Source of the DNA: Ruminococcaceae bacterium UBA5408
Lineage (GTDB): Bacteria; Bacillota; Clostridia; Oscillospirales; Acutalibacteraceae
Length of the DNA: 9,916 nt
Reading direction: 5' to 3'
Assembly: GCA_002407645.1 (NCBI GenBank)
Contig: DHNU01000021.1
Coordinates: forward strand, 4,858 to 14,773
The notes under the pieces were generated by a model, which had not been told where the DNA came from, did no database searches, and worked only from the letters and a program-made list of their open reading frames with translations. Below are positions 6,951 through 9,916 of the stretch, piece by piece (the first letter of the stretch is position 1; every line of letters begins with the position of its first letter). A program made the translations under genes and the position numbers.

Positions 6951-7065
6951 TTCCTCCTAAATTTTCAGACATTCTTGCCTATTACGGCAGAGGACTGTCC
7001 GCTTCAATGTCACGGTAGAACCGGGCATTGAACCCCACTAAAAGAACTTAGCGGATTCCAAATGC
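6951..7065 (-). promoter_or_regulatory. Structured 5' leader of rplS (candidate L19 leader)
   Basis: About 120 nt of untranslated leader with several helices. TCCGC (7051-7055) pairs with GCGGA (6998-7002); inside it TTCAATG (7026-7032) pairs with CATTGAA (7003-7009) and is capped by CGGT/ACCG (7020-7023 with 7013-7016). Further down, TGCC/GGCA (6986-6989 with 6976-6979) forms a small hairpin. GGACA (6996-7000) can instead pair with TGTCT (6967-6971), which excludes the first helix. TCCTCT (6989-6994) is complementary to GGAGGA in the ribosome binding site (6952-6957), including one G-U pair. A leader of this kind upstream of rplS is known in low-GC Gram-positives (Rfam L19_leader) and is thought to mediate autoregulation by L19. 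The helices are read directly from the sequence; assignment to that family is by context and was not scored. Confidence 0.7.
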
Positions 7066-7071
7066 CTATAT

Positions 7072-7100
7072 ATAATAACACAATAGAATAGATTGTGCAA
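7072..7100 (-). promoter_or_regulatory. Promoter of rplS
   Basis: On the minus strand TTGCAC (-35, 7095-7100) and TATTAT (-10, 7072-7077) are separated by exactly 17 nt, a good vegetative sigma factor arrangement. Transcription should start near 7065, ten bases before the first helix of the leader. It lies directly after the stop codon of the DUF2344 gene, so L19 does not depend on the upstream operon. Confidence 0.75.
7079..7097 (-). repeat. Inverted repeat within the rplS promoter
   Basis: CACAAT and ATTGTG form a perfect 6-bp inverted repeat around a 7-nt centre. It fills the spacer of the rplS promoter and overlaps the last bases of the -35 element. It could be an operator or a weak end-of-operon hairpin for the DUF2344 gene, but there is no strong run of T after it. 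In such AT-rich DNA it could also be chance. Confidence 0.35.
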
Positions 7101-7114
7101 TATTAATTTACGAC

Positions 7115-7774
7115 TTATTTAAATTCTTCAAGAGACTCGTTATATATGTTTATCCTTGTTATTTCAGTAAATAAATTTAGGTTCAAATATTTGTTGATAC
7201 TGTCACATAATAAATTGGGGTTTATATTGAATGTACTTCCTGCGGGAATCATTGTACTTATAACAATTTTACCTTTTATTTTGGTGACTACTGTTTTATC
7301 TAAATAAGGCTTAATATCCATGTCGATATATCCGTTTTTTGTATGTTTTGAAACAATAATAGAATCCTGTTTAAACAATTCAGCTATTTGAATAACAATT
7401 TCATCAGCATTTTTATTTTCGGGATCTATTTTTATAATGAAAGAGGCATAGGCAATTTTACCCGGTTTCATTACCGGTTCGGTAACATCAAACACCTTTA
7501 TATCATGCGGTAGAGCCATGTTTAATTTTTCAATGATTTCTTCTTTAGTTATATCATCATCTTCAAGTTTTAAATCCATACTCTCTCTTTCCCCGCATAT
7601 TCCAAGGGACAGGGGAAGTGCAAAAGTAATAAATGGATGTGGATTATAACCTTGAGTATACCATAAAGAAATTTTAGCTTTATGAATAGCCCTGAGCATA
7701 CATCTATTTAAATCAAGATGGGAGATATATTTCGCTAATCCGACTTTTCTAAACCATATTCTAACGTTTTTCAC
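7115..7774 (-). CDS. DUF2344 / TIGR03936 radical SAM-linked protein
   Basis: 219-residue protein of the family that occurs as a separate gene or C-terminal fusion beside TIGR03960 radical SAM proteins. Recognised by the N-terminal block RIWFRKVGLAKYISHLDLNR (5-24) and YTQGYNPHPFITFALPLSLGI (39-59), then SMDLKL (65-70). The function is unknown; it has no cysteine cluster, membrane segment or signal peptide. The start chosen is GTG at 7772-7774, 7-8 nt after an AGGGAGG site at about 7782-7788; this gives a 14-nt overlap with the radical SAM gene and the N-terminus expected for the family. A GTG further upstream (7823-7825) would add 17 residues that are only the out-of-frame reading of the radical SAM cysteine-rich tail. 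The overlap implies coupled translation in roughly matched amounts with the radical SAM protein. Confidence 0.9.
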   Translation of the reverse strand: MKNVRIWFRKVGLAKYISHLDLNRCMLRAIHKAKISLWYTQGYNPHPFITFALPLSLGICGERESMDLKLEDDDITKEEIIEKLNMALPHDIKVFDVTEPVMKPGKIAYASFIIKIDPENKNADEIVIQIAELFKQDSIIVSKHTKNGYIDMDIKPYLDKTVVTKIKGKIVISTMIPAGSTFNINPNLLCDSINKYLNLNLFTEITRINIYNESLEEFK

Positions 7775-9605
7775 TGCATATTCCTCCCTTAAAACAAGCT
7801 GCACCACATGAGGAACATTTTTCACGACAATTGGGAGTAGTTACGTTTTCATAGGCTTTTTTACATTCGTTAATCAAAAAAGATTTTTTTATTCCGTAAT
7901 CAATATGATCCCACGGAAGAATTTCATCGAAACTTCTTCTTCTGTTAGCGTAAAATGCAGGATCTACATTGCACTTTTTAAATATTTCAATCCACTTTGG
8001 AAGTGAAAAAAAAGCTTGCCAGCCGTCCATTTTGCATCCACTTTTATGCGCTTCAAGCAGAACATCACACAATCGACGGTCACCGCGCGCAAATACAGCT
8101 TCTAAAAAGCTTGTATCGGCATCGTGCCAATTGGCTTGTATTTTCCTGGTTTTTACCGAACTTACTAAGTGTCTTTGCTTTTTCTGAAGCATTTCTATTG
8201 TATCCTGCGGTTCCCACTGGAACGGAGTAAATGGTTTTGGAACAAAAGAAGATGCACTTACGGTTACCTTCACACTTTTTCCGCGCGGCTTGTCCGGGTT
8301 ATTGTAAAATGTATCTACGACTTTCTGTCCGAGTTCTGCAATTCCGGCGATATCTTCCAAAGTTTCTGTAGGAAGTCCAATCATAAAATAGAGCTTAATG
8401 GTTGTCCATCCGCCTTTAAAAGCTGTTGTTACTGTTTTTAAAAGATCTTCTTCGGATACATTCTTATTAATAACATCTCTTAACCGCTGTGTACCTGCTT
8501 CCGGTGCAAATGTAAGTCCGCTTCTTCGCACTGATTTTATCTTATTCATAAGTTCGGTAGAAAAACTATCTACCCTCAGTGACGGCAGTGATATCCCCGT
8601 TTTCTCTTTATTAGTCCACAATAAAAGCTTATCAAGAAGTTCATCAATTTTTGAATAGTCGTTCGTACTCAAAGAAGAAAGTGATATTTCATCATAGCCG
8701 GTATTATCACACAGTGCATGGCATTGTCTGTCTATAACATCGACTGATTTTTCTCTAAACGGACGATAAATAAAACCCGCTTGACAAAAACGACATCCTC
8801 GGATACATCCGCGCAAAACTTCGGCAACAGCCCTATCATGTACAATTTCGATTAAAGGAACTACAAATTTTTCAGGATAATATGAATTATCAATATTCGT
8901 CATAATACGTTTTTTTACAGTTGCAGGCGCTCCGCACTTAGGTGTAACCGATTTAATAGTGTTGTCTTCATTATACGTTACATCATATAATGACGGAACA
9001 TAAACACCTTGAATTTTAGAAACTTCAATTAAAAATTCCTGTTTTGAACGATTTTCTTTTTTATATTTTCTATATAAGTCTATTACCTCTAAATCAACTT
9101 CTTCCCCTTCACCGATAAAGAACAAGTCAATAAAATCGGCTAAAGGTTCAGAATTGCAGGTACAGGGGCCTCCCGCTACAACAAGTTGAGAAAGAGAATG
9201 TCGATCTTTTGATTTCAAAGGTATACCTGCTAAATCAAGCATATTAAGTATATTGGTAAAACTCAATTCATATTGAAGAGTAAATCCTATAATATCAAAA
9301 TCTGCAATGCTGTCTCCGCTTTCAAGCGCGTAGAGCGGAACATCATTTTGTCTCATTTGTTCTTCCATATCCACCCAAGGCGCAAATACACGTTCACACC
9401 AAATAAACGGCACTTGATTAAGCTGGCTGTAAAGGATTTTCATTCCAAGATGTGACATTCCAACTTCGTAAATGTCAGGGAAACAAAATGCAAAGCGTAC
9501 ATCAACTTCATCTTTCTGTTTTATTATGCTATTTATTTCCCCGCCTACATATCGTCCGGGTTTTTGTACATTAGAAAGCAATTTTTCAATTCTATTGTTA
9601 ATCAT
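7761..9605 (-). CDS. TIGR03960 family radical SAM protein, function unknown
   Basis: 614-residue protein. The N-terminal part (about 30-170) resembles a B12-binding-like Rossmann domain, with FAFCFPDIYEVGMSHLG (38-54), FDIIGFTLQYE (103-113), VVAGGP (142-147) and FFIGEGEE (162-169). The radical SAM core carries CIRGCRFC, with cluster-binding cysteines C267, C271 and C274, followed by FAPEAGTQRLRDVINKN (366-382) and KLYFMIGLPTE (404-414). The tail has a second cysteine group: C593, C597, C600, C604 and C610, possibly an extra Fe-S or zinc site. The ATG at 9603-9605 has GGAGGAATT just upstream. Domain order resembles methylthiotransferases and B12-dependent radical enzymes, but the reaction is not known. 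It overlaps its partner DUF2344 gene. Loss of several intact cysteine motifs argues against any damage; the gene looks complete. Confidence 0.93.
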   Translation of the reverse strand: MINNRIEKLLSNVQKPGRYVGGEINSIIKQKDEVDVRFAFCFPDIYEVGMSHLGMKILYSQLNQVPFIWCERVFAPWVDMEEQMRQNDVPLYALESGDSIADFDIIGFTLQYELSFTNILNMLDLAGIPLKSKDRHSLSQLVVAGGPCTCNSEPLADFIDLFFIGEGEEVDLEVIDLYRKYKKENRSKQEFLIEVSKIQGVYVPSLYDVTYNEDNTIKSVTPKCGAPATVKKRIMTNIDNSYYPEKFVVPLIEIVHDRAVAEVLRGCIRGCRFCQAGFIYRPFREKSVDVIDRQCHALCDNTGYDEISLSSLSTNDYSKIDELLDKLLLWTNKEKTGISLPSLRVDSFSTELMNKIKSVRRSGLTFAPEAGTQRLRDVINKNVSEEDLLKTVTTAFKGGWTTIKLYFMIGLPTETLEDIAGIAELGQKVVDTFYNNPDKPRGKSVKVTVSASSFVPKPFTPFQWEPQDTIEMLQKKQRHLVSSVKTRKIQANWHDADTSFLEAVFARGDRRLCDVLLEAHKSGCKMDGWQAFFSLPKWIEIFKKCNVDPAFYANRRRSFDEILPWDHIDYGIKKSFLINECKKAYENVTTPNCREKCSSCGAACFKGGICSEKR

Positions 9606-9634
9606 TTAATTCCTCCGAAATACATATATGTGTT

Positions 9635-9663
9635 ATTATACTTCCCCTTGTTTGATATTGCAA
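9635..9663 (-). promoter_or_regulatory. Promoter of the radical SAM - DUF2344 operon
   Basis: On the minus strand TTGCAA (-35, 9658-9663) and TATAAT (-10, 9635-9640) are 17 nt apart, close to consensus. It lies within the 59-nt gap between the M50 protease stop and the radical SAM start; transcription would begin near 9628. A 10-base palindrome, ACATATATGT (9622-9631), covers that point, but it is simple AT alternation and may mean nothing. Confidence 0.75.
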
Positions 9664-9664
9664 A

Positions 9665-9916
9665 TCAATAATATCTTCCGTTTTTGAATATGAGAAGAAA
9701 CATGAGATATACACATAATATAAGCAGTGAAAAATTTCCCGGAAGTTTAAAAAGAATAATAAATCCCAAAACCGCAATTGGAATAAGTACAATAAACGAG
9801 ACAACAGAAACAATTTTTGCAGATTTTTCAGAACTGAAACGAATACACAGTAAAGAATAAAGAGCCTGACCTCCGTCCAACGGTTCAATTGGAAGAAGAT
9901 TAAAAATGCCAAGCGC
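9665..9916 (-). CDS. M50 family (SpoIVFB-like) intramembrane metalloprotease, C-terminal fragment
   Basis: The final 83 residues of a site-2-protease-type membrane protease; the start lies beyond the window. The fragment opens with LGIFNLLPIEPLDGGQAL (2-19), the conserved NLLPI..LDGG motif whose aspartate is the third zinc ligand of M50 proteases. The HExxH motif would be in the missing part. Two hydrophobic segments follow (about 38-57 and 61-77) and then a short charged end. The short length after LDGG fits the compact SpoIVFB-like group, which cleaves membrane-held pro-sigma factors during sporulation, although homologues with other roles exist. In several Clostridia this gene stands upstream of the TIGR03960 radical SAM gene, as here. 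An internal ATG-like start would lose the catalytic motif, so the reading frame should continue past the edge. Confidence 0.88.
   Translation of the reverse strand, partial: ALGIFNLLPIEPLDGGQALYSLLCIRFSSEKSAKIVSVVSFIVLIPIAVLGFIILFKLPGNFSLLILCVYLMFLLIFKNGRYY

Noticed and set aside
7969..8658. Overlapping plus-strand reading frames opposite the radical SAM gene
   Set aside because: They lie fully within a conserved gene on the other strand and encode no recognisable protein.
9598..9912. 104-codon minus-strand reading frame at the right edge
   Set aside because: It is out of frame with the M50 protease, whose NLLPI..LDGG motif fixes the true frame; the product is an aromatic-rich artefact.

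Overview
The window is AT-rich DNA from a low-GC Gram-positive bacterium, most likely an anaerobic member of the Clostridia. The evidence is AGGAGG-type ribosome binding sites, frequent TTG starts, the order rplS - lepB - rbgA - rnhB - yraN, and a SpoIVFB-like M50 protease beside the paired TIGR03960/DUF2344 genes. The species cannot be named from the sequence alone. Every gene supported here is on the minus strand, so transcription runs from position 9916 towards position 1.

In transcription order: the end of an M50 intramembrane protease (9665-9916, cut by the window edge); a radical SAM protein and its small DUF2344 partner (7761-9605 and 7115-7774) behind a near-consensus promoter; ribosomal protein L19 (rplS, 6600-6944) with its own promoter, a structured leader of about 120 nt and a terminator (6555-6581). 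After that terminator comes a tightly packed run with gaps of -4 to 50 nt: two tandem signal peptidases I, the ribosome-assembly GTPase rbgA, RNase HII (rnhB), the nuclease-fold protein yraN, an M19 dipeptidase, threonine synthase (thrC) and a metallophosphoesterase. The window closes with the start of trigger factor (tig, 1-147), which has its own -10 element.

Much of the content serves protein production: L19 and RbgA for the 50S subunit, two leader peptidases for secretion, and trigger factor for nascent-chain folding. thrC, the dipeptidase and the phosphoesterase are metabolic additions to that run. No mobile element, CRISPR array, tRNA or rRNA is seen, and no gene-free stretch reaches 300 bases (the longest, 6945-7114, is filled by the rplS leader and promoter). 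This is mainly a conserved housekeeping region. The most interesting parts are the rplS leader, which can be drawn in two competing folds with an anti-Shine-Dalgarno segment; the paralogous lepB pair sitting behind a terminator; the radical SAM/DUF2344 pair next to rplS rather than the usual rng-rplU genes; and an unusual density of TTG start codons.
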